From: an uncultured Aliivibrio sp.
Lineage (GTDB): Bacteria; Pseudomonadota; Gammaproteobacteria; Enterobacterales; Vibrionaceae
Assembly: GCF_946479765.1 (NCBI RefSeq)
Contig: NZ_CAMLHO010000003.1
Span: 119,937 to 183,936 of the forward strand
Direction of reading: 5' to 3'
DNA length: 64,000 nucleotides
A program made the position numbers and the translations under genes. The notes below the pieces were generated by a model that made no database searches, was not told the DNA's origin, and worked only from the letters and a program-made list of their open reading frames with translations. Below, one piece after another: positions 29,046 to 37,992 of this stretch. The stretch's first letter is position 1, and each line of letters begins with the position of its first letter.

Positions 29046-29677
29046 TGGCTAGCGCAAAAGAAATTAAAAAGAGCATTTTAGCGCCGGTGTTGGATAACAA
29101 CCCGATCGCGCTGCAAGTTCTTGGTGTATGTTCGGCTCTAGCTGTAACTACTAAACTAGAAACGGCTTTTGTTATGACAATTGCAGTAATGTTTGTTACT
29201 GCTTTATCTAACTTATTTGTTTCGCTAATTCGTAATCACATGCCAAACAGTGTTCGTATCATCGTTCAGATGGCGATCATTGCCTCTTTGGTAATCGTTG
29301 TTGACCAAGTATTGAAAGCATATCTTTACGATATATCTAAGCAGCTTTCTGTATTTGTTAGTTTGATCATTACAAACTGTATTGTAATGGGTCGTGCTGA
29401 AGCGTTCGCAATGAAGTCTGCACCTCTTCCATCATTCATTGATGGTATTGGTAACGGTCTTGGTTACGGTTTTGTATTGATGACAGTTGCATTTTTCCGT
29501 GAACTTTTAGGTTCTGGTAAACTGTTTGGTGTTGAAGTTCTGCCACTTGTTTCTAACGGTGGTTGGTATCAACCAAATGGTCTAATGCTTCTAGCACCAT
29601 CTGCATTCTTCTTAATTGGTTTTATGATTTGGGCTATCCGTATCATCAAGCCTGCACAAGTAGAAGCGAAGGAGTAA
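29045..29677 (+). CDS. nqrD: Na+-translocating NADH:quinone reductase subunit D
   Basis: Integral membrane subunit, paralogous to NqrE and to RnfE/RnfA. It has 210 residues and six membrane helices. The conserved half-channel segment [14 protein letters not shown] carries the cysteine known to help ligate the intramembrane iron-sulfur centre shared with NqrE. It is co-transcribed between nqrC (1-base overlap) and nqrE (7-base gap). Confidence 0.97.
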   Translation: MASAKEIKKSILAPVLDNNPIALQVLGVCSALAVTTKLETAFVMTIAVMFVTALSNLFVSLIRNHMPNSVRIIVQMAIIASLVIVVDQVLKAYLYDISKQLSVFVSLIITNCIVMGRAEAFAMKSAPLPSFIDGIGNGLGYGFVLMTVAFFRELLGSGKLFGVEVLPLVSNGGWYQPNGLMLLAPSAFFLIGFMIWAIRIIKPAQVEAKE

Positions 29678-29684
29678 GGTCGGA

Positions 29685-30281
29685 ATGGAACATTATATTA
29701 GTTTACTTGTTAAATCGATCTTCATCGAAAACATGGCGCTTTCATTCTTTTTAGGTATGTGTACTTTCTTGGCTGTGTCTAAGAAAGTAAAAACATCGTT
29801 TGGTCTTGGTGTTGCTGTAGTTGTTGTATTGACAATCGCAGTACCATTGAACAACCTTGTTTACACTTACTTATTGAAAGAAAACGCGATTGTTGCGGGA
29901 GTTGATTTAACATTCCTTAGCTTCATCACCTTTATCGGTGTAATCGCAGCTCTTGTACAAATTCTAGAAATGGTTTTAGACCGCTTCTTCCCACCTTTGT
30001 ACAATGCATTAGGTATTTTCCTTCCGTTAATCACAGTTAACTGTGCAATTTTCGGTGGTGTATCTTTCATGGTTCAACGTGACTATAACTTTGCTGAATC
30101 GGTAGTATACGGTTTCGGTTCAGGTGTTGGTTGGATGTTGGCTATTGTAGCGCTTGCTGGTATTCGTGAAAAAATGAAATATTCAGATGTACCTCCTGGT
30201 CTTCGTGGCCTAGGTATTACTTTCATTACAGTAGGTTTGATGGCGTTAGGCTTTATGTCTTTCTCTGGTGTTCAACTGTAG
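29685..30281 (+). CDS. nqrE: Na+-translocating NADH:quinone reductase subunit E
   Basis: Integral membrane subunit with inverted topology to NqrD. It has 198 residues and six helices. The paired motif [15 protein letters not shown] supplies the second cysteine of the intramembrane iron-sulfur centre, and an N-terminal [15 protein letters not shown] holds another conserved cysteine. It is followed 29 bases later by nqrF with an AAGGA ribosome site. Confidence 0.97.
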   Translation: MEHYISLLVKSIFIENMALSFFLGMCTFLAVSKKVKTSFGLGVAVVVVLTIAVPLNNLVYTYLLKENAIVAGVDLTFLSFITFIGVIAALVQILEMVLDRFFPPLYNALGIFLPLITVNCAIFGGVSFMVQRDYNFAESVVYGFGSGVGWMLAIVALAGIREKMKYSDVPPGLRGLGITFITVGLMALGFMSFSGVQL

Positions 30282-30310
30282 GGTAAGCACCCAATAATAA
30301 GGAATAACAA

Positions 30311-31537
30311 ATGCAAAGCATTATTCTTGGTGTAGCGATGTTTACCATTATTGTACTGGCTTTAGTATTAGTGATCTTATTCGCTAAATCTAAACTAGTA
30401 CCATCAGGTGACATTACTATCTCTGTAAACGGTGATCCTGAAAAAGCGATCATTACACAGCCTGGTAGCAAATTACTTAACGCTCTTGGTAGCGCAGGTA
30501 TATTTGTATCATCAGCGTGTGGCGGTGGTGGCTCTTGTGGTCAGTGTCGTGTGAAAGTGAAATCTGGTGGTGGTGATATTCTACCGACAGAGCTTGATCA
30601 CATTTCAAAAGGTGAGGCTCGTGAAGGTGAGCGTCTAGCATGTCAAGTTGCAATGAAAACTGACATGGAAATTGAACTTCCAGAAGAAATCTTTGGTGTT
30701 AAAAAGTGGGAATGTACGGTTATCTCTAATGATAACGAAGCTACTTTTATCAAAGAATTGGCTCTTGCTATCCCTGATGGCGAAGAAGTTCCATTCCGTG
30801 CTGGTGGTTACATTCAAATTGAAGCTGAACCGCATCACATTAAATACGCAGATTTTGATGTTCCTGATGAATATCGTGGTGATTGGGATAAGTTTAACTT
30901 GTTCCGTTACGAATCAATCGTTAAAGAGCATTCGATCCGAGCATACTCTATGGCTTCATACCCAGAAGAGAAAGGCATTATCAAGCTTAACGTGCGTATC
31001 GCAACTCCGCCGCCAAATAACCCAGATGTAGCTCCTGGTGTTATGTCATCTTATATCTGGTCTTTAAAAGAAGGCGACAAATGTACTATTTCTGGTCCAT
31101 TTGGTGAATTCTTTGCTAAAGACACTGATAATGAAATGGTATTCATCGGTGGTGGTGCAGGTATGGCGCCAATGCGTTCTCATATCTTTGACCAACTTTT
31201 ACGTCTTAAATCAACTCGTAAAATGTCTTACTGGTATGGTGCACGTTCTAAGCGTGAAATGTTCTACGTTGAAGACTTTGACGGCCTAGCGGCTAACAAT
31301 GACAACTTCGTATGGCACTGTGCTCTGTCTGATCCTATGCCAGAAGATAACTGGGATGGTTACACAGGCTTCATTCACAACGTACTTTATGAAAACTACT
31401 TGAAAGATCATGAAGCTCCAGAAGATTGTGAATACTACATGTGTGGTCCACCAATGATGAATGCAGCTGTAATCGGCATGCTTAAAGATCTTGGTGTTGA
31501 AGATGAAAACATCTTACTAGATGACTTCGGTGGTTAA
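30311..31537 (+). CDS. nqrF: Na+-translocating NADH:quinone reductase subunit F
   Basis: NADH-oxidising entry subunit. It has 408 residues: an N-terminal membrane helix (about 5-27), a 2Fe-2S ferredoxin domain with cysteines in [15 protein letters not shown] and GERLACQVA, an FAD domain with [12 protein letters not shown], and an NADH-binding domain with [14 protein letters not shown] and YYMCGPPMM. The C-terminus LDDFGG is the family ending. A perfect terminator closes nqrABCDEF. Confidence 0.97.
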   Translation: MQSIILGVAMFTIIVLALVLVILFAKSKLVPSGDITISVNGDPEKAIITQPGSKLLNALGSAGIFVSSACGGGGSCGQCRVKVKSGGGDILPTELDHISKGEAREGERLACQVAMKTDMEIELPEEIFGVKKWECTVISNDNEATFIKELALAIPDGEEVPFRAGGYIQIEAEPHHIKYADFDVPDEYRGDWDKFNLFRYESIVKEHSIRAYSMASYPEEKGIIKLNVRIATPPPNNPDVAPGVMSSYIWSLKEGDKCTISGPFGEFFAKDTDNEMVFIGGGAGMAPMRSHIFDQLLRLKSTRKMSYWYGARSKREMFYVEDFDGLAANNDNFVWHCALSDPMPEDNWDGYTGFIHNVLYENYLKDHEAPEDCEYYMCGPPMMNAAVIGMLKDLGVEDENILLDDFGG

Positions 31538-31558
31538 TCCATTGAAGTAAGAAATATT

Positions 31559-31588
31559 GGCTGACTCATCACTGAGTCAGCCTTTTTT
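31559..31588 (+). terminator. Rho-independent terminator after nqrF
   Basis: Perfect 10-bp stem GGCTGACTCA/TGAGTCAGCC, 4-base loop, then six T. It separates the nqr structural genes from apbE-nqrM. Confidence 0.95.
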
Positions 31589-31701
31589 CGTATTAATGAG
31601 CTATATTTAACCTGACAAAGTACAGGGTTATAGGTTTTGTAAATCTATATTCCTGTGTATTGTTTACGTTATTTTGAAATATTTTAATTAAGGAGTTGGC
31701 A

Positions 31702-32736
31702 GTGATTGTCAGTGTTACTCATTTAGTGAATAAAACTAAAATTGTTTTATTGTCTTGCTTAGCGTTAGTGTTGCTTTCAGGTTGTGGTGATCAACGTGAG
31801 CAGATATATATAAATGGCCCGACAATGGGGACAAGTTATAATATTAAATTCATTAGTAAAGATGGCTTACCAGCAACGGAAGCTATCCATGCAGAAGTGG
31901 ATAGAAAGCTAGAACTCGTTAATGATCAAATGTCGACATACCGTAAAGATTCTGAGCTAAGTCTATTTAACCAAAGCACAGATTTAACACCATTTACTGT
32001 TTCGGAAGATACGGCAACAGTAATCAACGAAGCCATTCGTTTAAATCAACTGACGGAAGGTGCATTAGATATTACGGTTGGTCCACTTGTTAATTTATGG
32101 GGGTTTGGTCCTGAAGCTCGCCCTGAAGTTGTTCCAACAGAAGATGAATTAAATGCACGTCGTGCTGTCGTTGGTATTGAACATTTAAGTGCAACAACGA
32201 CAACAGTAACAAAAAACATTCCCAATCTTTATGTCGATCTTTCAACTATTGCAAAAGGTTGGGGCGTTGATGTTGTTGCGAATTATTTAGAATCACTCGG
32301 CATAACTAACTACATGGTTGAAGTCGGTGGTGAAATGCGTGTTAAGGGTAATAATAAAGAAAATGTTGCTTGGCGTATTGCGATAGAGAAACCATCGATA
32401 GATGAAAGAGCGATTCAAGAAATTATTGAACCTGGACATTATGCTGTAGCGACTTCTGGTGATTACCGTATCTATTTTGAAAAAGAGGGCGTTCGTTACT
32501 CTCATATTATCAATCCAATTACGGGTAAACCTATCGCTAATAAAGTGGTCTCAGTTACAGTACTTGATAAATCTTCAATGACCGCTGATGGACTAGCGAC
32601 AGGCCTAATGGTATTGGGGGAAGAAAAGGGCATGGAAATCGCCAACAAAAACAATATTCCTGTTTTCATGATTGTGAAAACAAAAGATGGCTTTAAAGAA
32701 ATTGCTTCTGAAGCCTTTAAACCTTTTTTGAAATAA
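31702..32736 (+). CDS. apbE: FAD:protein FMN transferase ApbE
   Basis: Lipoprotein flavin transferase that attaches FMN from FAD to threonines of NqrB and NqrC at S-G-A-T sites. The GTG at 31702 is chosen because AAGGAG ends six bases upstream. The signal peptide ends in the lipobox LLSGC (near Cys25). Family motifs: GPTMGTSYNI, TEGALDITVGPLVNLWGFG and the metal/FAD segment SMTADGLATGLMVLG. About 344 residues. It sits behind the nqrF terminator and is followed by nqrM, so the cofactor-loading genes form their own unit. Confidence 0.95.
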   Translation: MIVSVTHLVNKTKIVLLSCLALVLLSGCGDQREQIYINGPTMGTSYNIKFISKDGLPATEAIHAEVDRKLELVNDQMSTYRKDSELSLFNQSTDLTPFTVSEDTATVINEAIRLNQLTEGALDITVGPLVNLWGFGPEARPEVVPTEDELNARRAVVGIEHLSATTTTVTKNIPNLYVDLSTIAKGWGVDVVANYLESLGITNYMVEVGGEMRVKGNNKENVAWRIAIEKPSIDERAIQEIIEPGHYAVATSGDYRIYFEKEGVRYSHIINPITGKPIANKVVSVTVLDKSSMTADGLATGLMVLGEEKGMEIANKNNIPVFMIVKTKDGFKEIASEAFKPFLK

Positions 32737-32744
32737 GTGAGTAG

Positions 32745-32981
32745 ATGATGAATACTTTTCTAATTACATTTGGTGTTTTTCTAGCGGTGATTGGTGCAAT
32801 GGCAATCGGCTATATTGTGCAGCGTAAAGTCGTTAAGGGAAGCTGTGGTGGCCTTGGTGCTGTTGGTATTGATAAGGTATGTAATTGCCCCGAACCTTGT
32901 GATGCACGTAAAAAACGTGAAGCAAAGGAAGCGGTTAGAGCTGAGAAATTAGCGGCTTGGGAAAAAGATCGTATCGCATAA
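32745..32981 (+). CDS. nqrM: Na+-NQR maturation protein NqrM
   Basis: Small membrane protein (DUF539) required to assemble Na+-NQR, thought to deliver iron to the NqrD/NqrE centre. It has 78 residues: one N-terminal membrane helix (about 4-25), then a cysteine cluster (Cys34, then CNCPEPC near 47-53) and a charged tail. It starts nine bases after the apbE stop, with ATGATG giving two possible starts. A terminator follows. Confidence 0.93.
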   Translation: MMNTFLITFGVFLAVIGAMAIGYIVQRKVVKGSCGGLGAVGIDKVCNCPEPCDARKKREAKEAVRAEKLAAWEKDRIA

Positions 32982-33008
32982 AAGCCGTTAATCGATTGAA
33001 TATAAATA

Positions 33009-33038
33009 AAAACAGCATCAATTTATGGTGCTGTTTTT
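33009..33038 (+). terminator. Rho-independent terminator after nqrM
   Basis: Stem AACAGCATCA with TGGTGCTGTT (one wobble, 4-base loop) flanked by an A-run upstream and a run of seven or more T downstream. Confidence 0.9.
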
Positions 33039-33090
33039 TTATTTGTCTATTTATATAGTTTGAATATTAAATAGTTCAACGTTATTATTT

Positions 33091-33110
33091 AACTGTTTAT
33101 TTATACAGTT
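33091..33110 (+). promoter_or_regulatory. LexA (SOS) box in front of dinB
   Basis: AACTGTTTATTTATACAGTT: the required CTGT-N8-ACAG core with matching flanks, an almost ideal gammaproteobacterial LexA site. It ends seven bases before the dinB ATG, so it covers the start region of any short-leader transcript and would make dinB damage-inducible. Confidence 0.9.
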
Positions 33111-33117
33111 GAATGAT

Positions 33118-34215
33118 ATGAGTATCGATACCCAAAACTTACCGTTAGTAGAAAAAAAAAGTCAGCAAAAAATAATTCATATTGATATGGATTGTTTTTA
33201 CGCAGCGGTAGAAATGAGGGATAACCCAGCATTACGAAATATCCCTTTAGCGGTTGGTGGCAGTGAAAGGCAGCGTGGCGTTTTAAGTACTTGTAATTAT
33301 GAAGCTCGAAAGTTTGGTATTCATTCTGCTATGCCTACAGGTAAAGCATTAAAGCTTTGCCCTAGTCTTGTGGTTGTTCCGGGAAGAATGCAGGTATACA
33401 AAGAGGTCTCTTATCATATCCACCGTATATTTCGACGTTATACCGATAAAATAGAGCCTCTTTCTTTAGATGAAGCCTATTTAGATGTAAGTAACTGTTC
33501 ACTTTTACATGGTTCAGCGACACTAATAGCCGAGCAAATACGTAAAGATATTTTTGATGAGCTTGAATTAACTGCCTCTGCTGGTATTGCCCCACTTAAG
33601 TTTTTAGCTAAAATTGCCTCGGATCTTAATAAACCTAATGGTCAATACGTCATCACTCCGGATACGGTAATGGATGAAATAAATAAATTGCGGTTAGAGA
33701 AAATACCAGGAGTTGGAAAGGTCAGCTTAGAGCGCTTGCATCAATTTGGCTTGTATACCTGTAGTGATGTCCAAAAGAGTGATCAGCGAGATTTACTGTT
33801 AAAGTTTGGGAAAATGGGGGCTTCGCTTTGGAAGCGCTCACATGGTATTGATGAGCGGGAAGTGATCACTGAACGGAATAGAAAATCAGTGGGCGTAGAG
33901 AGAACTTTTACTCACAACATTAGTTCATTTGAAGAGTGCTGGGCGGTGATTCAATCTCGTTTATATCCTGAGTTAGAGAAACGCTTATTAAAAGCGAATG
34001 GTTCATTAAATATTGCGAAACAGGGTATAAAGATTAAATTTGCTGATTTTCAGCAGACGACGATTGAGCATGTGCACCATGATCTTACTTTACCGTTTTT
34101 TGAAGAGTTACTGATTGAAGTTCTTGAAAGGAAAAAAGGCAGAGAAATCCGTTTAATTGGGGTTAGTGTCATGCTAAAGGAAAAAGAGGTTTTTCAGCAA
34201 TTACGTTTAATTTAG
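33118..34215 (+). CDS. dinB: DNA polymerase IV (Y-family, DinB)
   Basis: Error-prone translesion polymerase. It has 365 residues from the ATG at 33118; a TTG at 33109 lies in the LexA box and is unlikely. Catalytic carboxylates are in IIHIDMDCFYAAVEM and SLDEAYLDV; the helix-hairpin-helix KIPGVGKVS and little-finger GVERTFTHNIS follow. The N-terminus is about 20 residues longer than E. coli DinB, so initiation further inside cannot be excluded. The C-terminal beta-clamp motif region ends EVFQQLRLI, fitting QLxL-type clamp binding. No Shine-Dalgarno is evident. Confidence 0.94.
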   Translation: MSIDTQNLPLVEKKSQQKIIHIDMDCFYAAVEMRDNPALRNIPLAVGGSERQRGVLSTCNYEARKFGIHSAMPTGKALKLCPSLVVVPGRMQVYKEVSYHIHRIFRRYTDKIEPLSLDEAYLDVSNCSLLHGSATLIAEQIRKDIFDELELTASAGIAPLKFLAKIASDLNKPNGQYVITPDTVMDEINKLRLEKIPGVGKVSLERLHQFGLYTCSDVQKSDQRDLLLKFGKMGASLWKRSHGIDEREVITERNRKSVGVERTFTHNISSFEECWAVIQSRLYPELEKRLLKANGSLNIAKQGIKIKFADFQQTTIEHVHHDLTLPFFEELLIEVLERKKGREIRLIGVSVMLKEKEVFQQLRLI

Positions 34216-34382
34216 ACTCGTTATTTTCTTTATGATGTAGCGATGTTGATCCTTGTGTTTGAAAAACAAGAGGTAAGTGTAATCGATTTACTTACTTTTG
34301 CTTCTTTGTCGTTAGGTATAGTTTGGGTGTTTGTAATATACAGTGTTTTATCTAGAGGTTAGAAAATAAGCTCTATATAATT

Positions 34383-34421
34383 CCGTTTCAAATTTATAAG
34401 ATAATAATTATATCGAAACGG
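34383..34421. repeat. Inverted repeat at the bsr translation start
   Basis: CCGTTTC and GAAACGG are perfect 7-bp inverted arms separated by 25 AT-rich bases, ending seven bases before the Bsr ATG. The right arm covers the place of the ribosome site. It could be an operator or an RNA hairpin that limits translation. An imperfect palindrome (GTAAGT...ACTTAC around ATCGAT) lies at 34273-34295. Confidence 0.5.
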
Positions 34422-34427
34422 TTGTTT

Positions 34428-35639
34428 ATGAAATTTACAAAATGTGCATTGGCGTTAAGTTTAGTTTTTCCTACCGTGGCAGTTTCTGCGCCACTACTTT
34501 CTTTAGATACGTTAACGAATCAAGAGAAAATTCAACAAACCAATGCATGGTTAGAAATAGATACAAAAGCATTCCAGCATAATATAGATACATTAAAACA
34601 GACGTTATCTGAAGGCACAAAAGTATGTGCAATCATGAAAGCTGATGCTTATGGTAATGGTATTGAAGGATTAATGTCTTCTGTTATTGATCGTAATGTT
34701 GACTGTATCGGCATTACCAGTAATGAAGAAGCACGCATTGTTCGAGCAAAAGGTTTCGAAGGCGAAATCATGCGTGTTCGAGCAGCAACACCTAATGAGA
34801 TTGAATCAGGATTAACCTATCAAATTGAAGAATTGATTGGTTCGAGCGAACAAGCAAATACGATTGCTAAATTAGCTAAAAAAAATAATACGATTATTCC
34901 CGTACACTTAGCGATTAATGCTGGTGGTATGGGGCGTAATGGCTTGGATTTATCTCAAACACAAGGAAAGAAAGAAGCGCTAAATATCGCTTTTAATGGT
35001 TATATCAATATCGTTGGTATCATGACGCACTTTCCAAATGAATCAGTTGAAGAAATTAAAATAAAACTGGATTTATTTAAAAAAGAAAGCCAATGGCTTA
35101 TTGATGAAGCTCAGTTAAAGCGTGAGAGCATCACTCTGCATGTAGCAAACTCTTACACCACGATTAACCTACCTGAAGCACATTTAGATATGGTTCGTCC
35201 GGGTGGTCTACTTTATGGTGATATGCCAAGTAATCCAGAATTTAAACGTATCGTTCGTTTTAAAACATCAGTAGCGTCTTTAAACTATTTGCCAAAAGGC
35301 AGCACGATTGGTTACAGCAGTACTTATGTATTAGGTCGTGATTCTATTTTAGCTAATTTACCATTAGGCTATTCTGATGGTTATGTTCGTTCTATTGGTA
35401 ACAACGGTTATGTTTTGATCAATGGTCAGAAAGCGAATGTAGTCGGTGTGACATCAATGAACACAACCATGGTTGATGTTACTGATATTGCGGATGTTCA
35501 GCCGGGTGATGAAGTCGTTCTGTTTGGCTCTCAAAATGAAGAAATGATTGAAACTAAAGAAATGGAAGCATTTAGTAGCAGAAGTATGCCTGAGCTGTAT
35601 GTGATTTGGGGTGCTACAAACCCGAAAGTGTATTTCTAA
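34428..35639 (+). CDS. bsr: Periplasmic broad-spectrum amino acid racemase (Bsr/alanine racemase family)
   Basis: PLP-dependent fold III racemase. It has 403 residues. An N-terminal signal peptide (MKFTKCALALSLVFPTVAVSA) directs it to the periplasm, unlike housekeeping Alr, and marks it as the BsrV type, known in V. cholerae to make D-Met and D-Leu that remodel peptidoglycan. The PLP lysine is Lys71 in CAIMKADAYGNG, and the opposite-face catalytic Tyr lies in IGYSSTYVL. The start at 34428 has no strong ribosome site and is overlapped by an inverted repeat. Terminator shared with pepD. Confidence 0.9.
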   Translation: MKFTKCALALSLVFPTVAVSAPLLSLDTLTNQEKIQQTNAWLEIDTKAFQHNIDTLKQTLSEGTKVCAIMKADAYGNGIEGLMSSVIDRNVDCIGITSNEEARIVRAKGFEGEIMRVRAATPNEIESGLTYQIEELIGSSEQANTIAKLAKKNNTIIPVHLAINAGGMGRNGLDLSQTQGKKEALNIAFNGYINIVGIMTHFPNESVEEIKIKLDLFKKESQWLIDEAQLKRESITLHVANSYTTINLPEAHLDMVRPGGLLYGDMPSNPEFKRIVRFKTSVASLNYLPKGSTIGYSSTYVLGRDSILANLPLGYSDGYVRSIGNNGYVLINGQKANVVGVTSMNTTMVDVTDIADVQPGDEVVLFGSQNEEMIETKEMEAFSSRSMPELYVIWGATNPKVYF

Positions 35640-35661
35640 TACAATATATTTTATGTATAAA

Positions 35662-35697
35662 AAACGGTCAACATCTTAGATGTTGACCGTTTTTTTA
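35662..35697. terminator. Bidirectional terminator between bsr and pepD
   Basis: A twelve-bp stem ACGGTCAACATC/GATGTTGACCGT with loop TTA, flanked by an A-run on one side and T7 on the other. It serves both convergent genes. Confidence 0.92.
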
Positions 35698-35716
35698 TGT
35701 GATTAAAGATTGCTCA

Positions 35717-37171
35717 TTATTTCTTAGGAATATTTTCCAAGATAGCAACCATTTGTTCCCAGTAAAGAGCAACGGTATCAATTTTCACTTTCTCATCTGG
35801 AGAGTGAGGGAATTTGATCGTTGGACCAAATGAGATCATGTCCATGTTAGGGTAAGGTTCTTTAAATAGACCACACTCTAAACCAGCGTGAATAACCATT
35901 ATGTTTGGTTTGTTGCCGTAGATGCTTTCATATACATCACGGAAAACATGCATGATTTCAGAATCAGCATCAGGCTTCCAACCAGGATAAGTACCAGAGA
36001 ATGTTACCTGTGCACCAGCTAGCTCTGCAACTGATGAAAGCATACCTTCAACCATACTGCGACCAGAGTCCATTAATGAACGGATAAGGCAAAGAATGGT
36101 AATGCTTTCTTCTTCTGTTGTAATAACACCAACATTTAAAGAGGTTTCAACCACGCCTTCAATGTCATCGCTCATACGGATAACGCCGTTTGGACACGCA
36201 TTAAGAGTGGCAATGAAGCGTGCTTGAGTTTTTGATGTTAGTACATATTCAGCAGAAATATCTTCATTGAAGGTAACAATACCTGTTTCAACTCGGCCTA
36301 ATTCTTCTTTTAACAGCTCTGTGTAAAACGTGAATAACTCAGCTAGCTTAGCTTCATTTTCAGTAGGAACTGCTACCGTTGCGAACGCTTCACGAGGAAT
36401 GGCATTACGTAAGCTACCGCCACGGAATTCAACAAGGCGTAGCCCTAATTCAACAGCATGTCCTGCAAGGAAGCGACCTAGTAACTTGTTCGCATTACCA
36501 CGACCAGTGTGAATATCACAACCAGAGTGACCGCCTTTTAGGCCTTTTAATGTGATTTGACGAGTAGTGTAGCCAGTAGGTAAGGTTTCACGTTCAATAT
36601 CAAGTTTGATTGAACCATCCGCTCCACCAGCACAACCCATATAGATCTCTCCTTCTTGTTCAGAGTCGGTGTTAAGAAGAATATCACCTTCCAGCCAGCC
36701 AGCTTCTAAACCAAAAGCACCGGTCATGCCTGCTTCTTCATCGATAGTTAGTAATACTTCAAGAGGGCCGTGTTTGATCTCATTTGATGCTAAAACAGCA
36801 AGACAAGAAGCCATACCCATGCCGTTATCGGCACCTAATGTTGTGCCTTTTGCTGTAACCCATTCACCATCAATGTATGGTTGGATTGGATCTTTGGTAA
36901 AATCATGGTCAGTATCTTCGTTTTTCTGCGGAACCATGTCGATGTGAGCTTGAAGAACGACGCCTTTACGATCTTCCATTCCTGCTGTTGCTGGCTTTTT
37001 AATGAAGACATTACCAGTCGGATCACGACGAACCTCTAAACCTTCATTTGTTGCCCACTCAATAATATATTGAGCTAATGCTTCTTCATATTTAGAAGGA
37101 TGGGGGATTGAACAAATTTTGTCGAAAAACTGCCACAGTGGTTGAGGGCTAAGTTGAGTGATCTCAGACAC
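35717..37171 (-). CDS. pepD: Aminoacyl-histidine dipeptidase (peptidase D)
   Basis: Cytoplasmic M20-family metallopeptidase that cleaves Xaa-His and other dipeptides. It has 484 residues. Metal and catalytic residues are in LQAHIDMVPQ, TLGADNGMGM and TIDEEAGMTG, with MGCAGGADG and a lid domain in the middle. An AAGGAGAT ribosome site precedes the ATG. The E. coli neighbour is gpt, here also nearby but separated by a purine permease and a long regulatory gap. Confidence 0.95.
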   Translation of the reverse strand: MSEITQLSPQPLWQFFDKICSIPHPSKYEEALAQYIIEWATNEGLEVRRDPTGNVFIKKPATAGMEDRKGVVLQAHIDMVPQKNEDTDHDFTKDPIQPYIDGEWVTAKGTTLGADNGMGMASCLAVLASNEIKHGPLEVLLTIDEEAGMTGAFGLEAGWLEGDILLNTDSEQEGEIYMGCAGGADGSIKLDIERETLPTGYTTRQITLKGLKGGHSGCDIHTGRGNANKLLGRFLAGHAVELGLRLVEFRGGSLRNAIPREAFATVAVPTENEAKLAELFTFYTELLKEELGRVETGIVTFNEDISAEYVLTSKTQARFIATLNACPNGVIRMSDDIEGVVETSLNVGVITTEEESITILCLIRSLMDSGRSMVEGMLSSVAELAGAQVTFSGTYPGWKPDADSEIMHVFRDVYESIYGNKPNIMVIHAGLECGLFKEPYPNMDMISFGPTIKFPHSPDEKVKIDTVALYWEQMVAILENIPKK

Positions 37172-37428
37172 AAGGATCTCCTTTTGAAAGCTATATTTAT
37201 TTAGAAATGCTCTATTAACGTGAGCAATTGATTATTTATTTAACTCAGTATACCCCTGAATTTAGCCAATTACTCTGTTTGATATCGTAATTACGTTATC
37301 AGACTTTATGAAAGCATAGCGAGGATGTATTTATTTTTAAATAGCAAACGATTACGTAATAAAGTTACAAAATAAGAGCGTTACTTGAGTGTTATTGATG
37401 ATTTATGTGACGTCGATCATGTTTTTTG
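37172..37428. other. Intergenic DNA upstream of pepD
   Basis: First part of an 821-base divergent gap. AT-rich, with no ORF worth calling. It must contain the pepD promoter on the minus strand, which I cannot place confidently. Confidence 0.5.
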
Positions 37429-37456
37429 TTGTAATTTAATTTCACGGTGCTATAGT
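37429..37456 (+). promoter_or_regulatory. Predicted promoter of small transcript
   Basis: TTGTAA (37429-37434), 16-base spacer, TATAGT (37451-37456). The predicted start near 37463 is followed at once by the hairpin CTCTGCT-GATGC-AGTAGAG (37463-37481). Weak but plausible sigma-70 promoter. Confidence 0.5.
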
Positions 37457-37573
37457 TAGCTTCTCTGCTGATGCAGTAGAGTGTAAATGCTCAAAGGATG
37501 AGTCCGATTTATCGCCTCCAAGGAACCGAGATCAATTTTATTGTTTTTAAATGTCAATTGATAAGGTGATGTT

Positions 37574-37660
37574 ATGTCTTTTTTAAGTTCTTCAAGTTTC
37601 TGGAACCAACGCTCTGTTTACACAAGTCAATTTGTATACCCAGCTTGCTTTGGTTACTAA
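37574..37660 (+). CDS. 28-residue small ORF of unknown function
   Basis: The ATG is preceded by AAGGTG at an ideal distance. The peptide starts MSFLSSSSFWNQRS and ends QFVYPACFGY before tandem stops (TAATAA). It is rich in Ser and aromatic residues, with one Cys and one Trp, and has no signal peptide or membrane helix. The aromatic/Pro-rich end would suit a ribosome-stalling leader peptide or a small protein. No family recognised. Support is the ribosome site, the tandem stops and the terminator at the right distance. Confidence 0.45.
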   Translation: MSFLSSSSFWNQRSVYTSQFVYPACFGY

Positions 37661-37741
37661 TAAAACTTGGGTTTTATACGGTAATGTAGTACCCCTATAA
37701 TTGGAATTCAATTTAGCCCATTTTGGGGTAACTTAATTCTC

Positions 37742-37774
37742 CGCCAGCCAAATCATTTGGGTGGCGTTTTTTTT
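37742..37774 (+). terminator. Strong rho-independent terminator of the small transcript
   Basis: CGCCAGCCAAA pairs with TTTGGGTGGCG (one mismatch, loop TCA) and is followed by eight T. No annotated gene reads into it from the left on this strand, so it points to an upstream transcript. Confidence 0.92.
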
Positions 37775-37935
37775 ATCTCAAATTTATTCCCCTCCTTACA
37801 TATAAACTATCTTATTATTACTAACTCACTGATTATAATAGTGAAGATTTTCATTTGTAAATTAGCGTTTTAACTTTATTTACTATTTACACAGTAAATG
37901 GGTAACTATCGCTAGAAATTCCCATAATTCCTCTT

Positions 37936-37973
37936 TATAATCCTCAGCCAATCGATTACGCAAACGTTTAGAT
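37936..37973 (+). promoter_or_regulatory. Permease promoter -10 and PurR-type operator
   Basis: TATAAT at 37936-37941 is a perfect -10. ACGCAAACGTTTAGAT at 37958-37973 matches the PurR box (ACGCAAACGTTTNCNT type) at its central ten bases. The box lies just downstream of the expected start site and 19 bases before the permease ATG, a classical repressor position. Confidence 0.8.
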
Positions 37974-37992
37974 TGCATAAAATACGCTAGGG

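Larger units (their letters stand above)
37457..37776 (+). ncRNA. Putative discrete small transcript carrying a 28-codon ORF
   Basis: A possible promoter, a 5' hairpin, an ORF with a good ribosome site, two inverted repeats after the ORF (TAAAAC-TTGG-GTTTTA, and TACCCC...GGGGTA enclosing AATTG...CAATT) and a strong terminator together outline a transcript of about 310 bases. I recognise no known riboswitch or sRNA family in it. It could be a dual-function sRNA, a small-protein mRNA or a leader acting on the downstream permease, although the permease has its own operator and -10. Inference. Confidence 0.5.
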
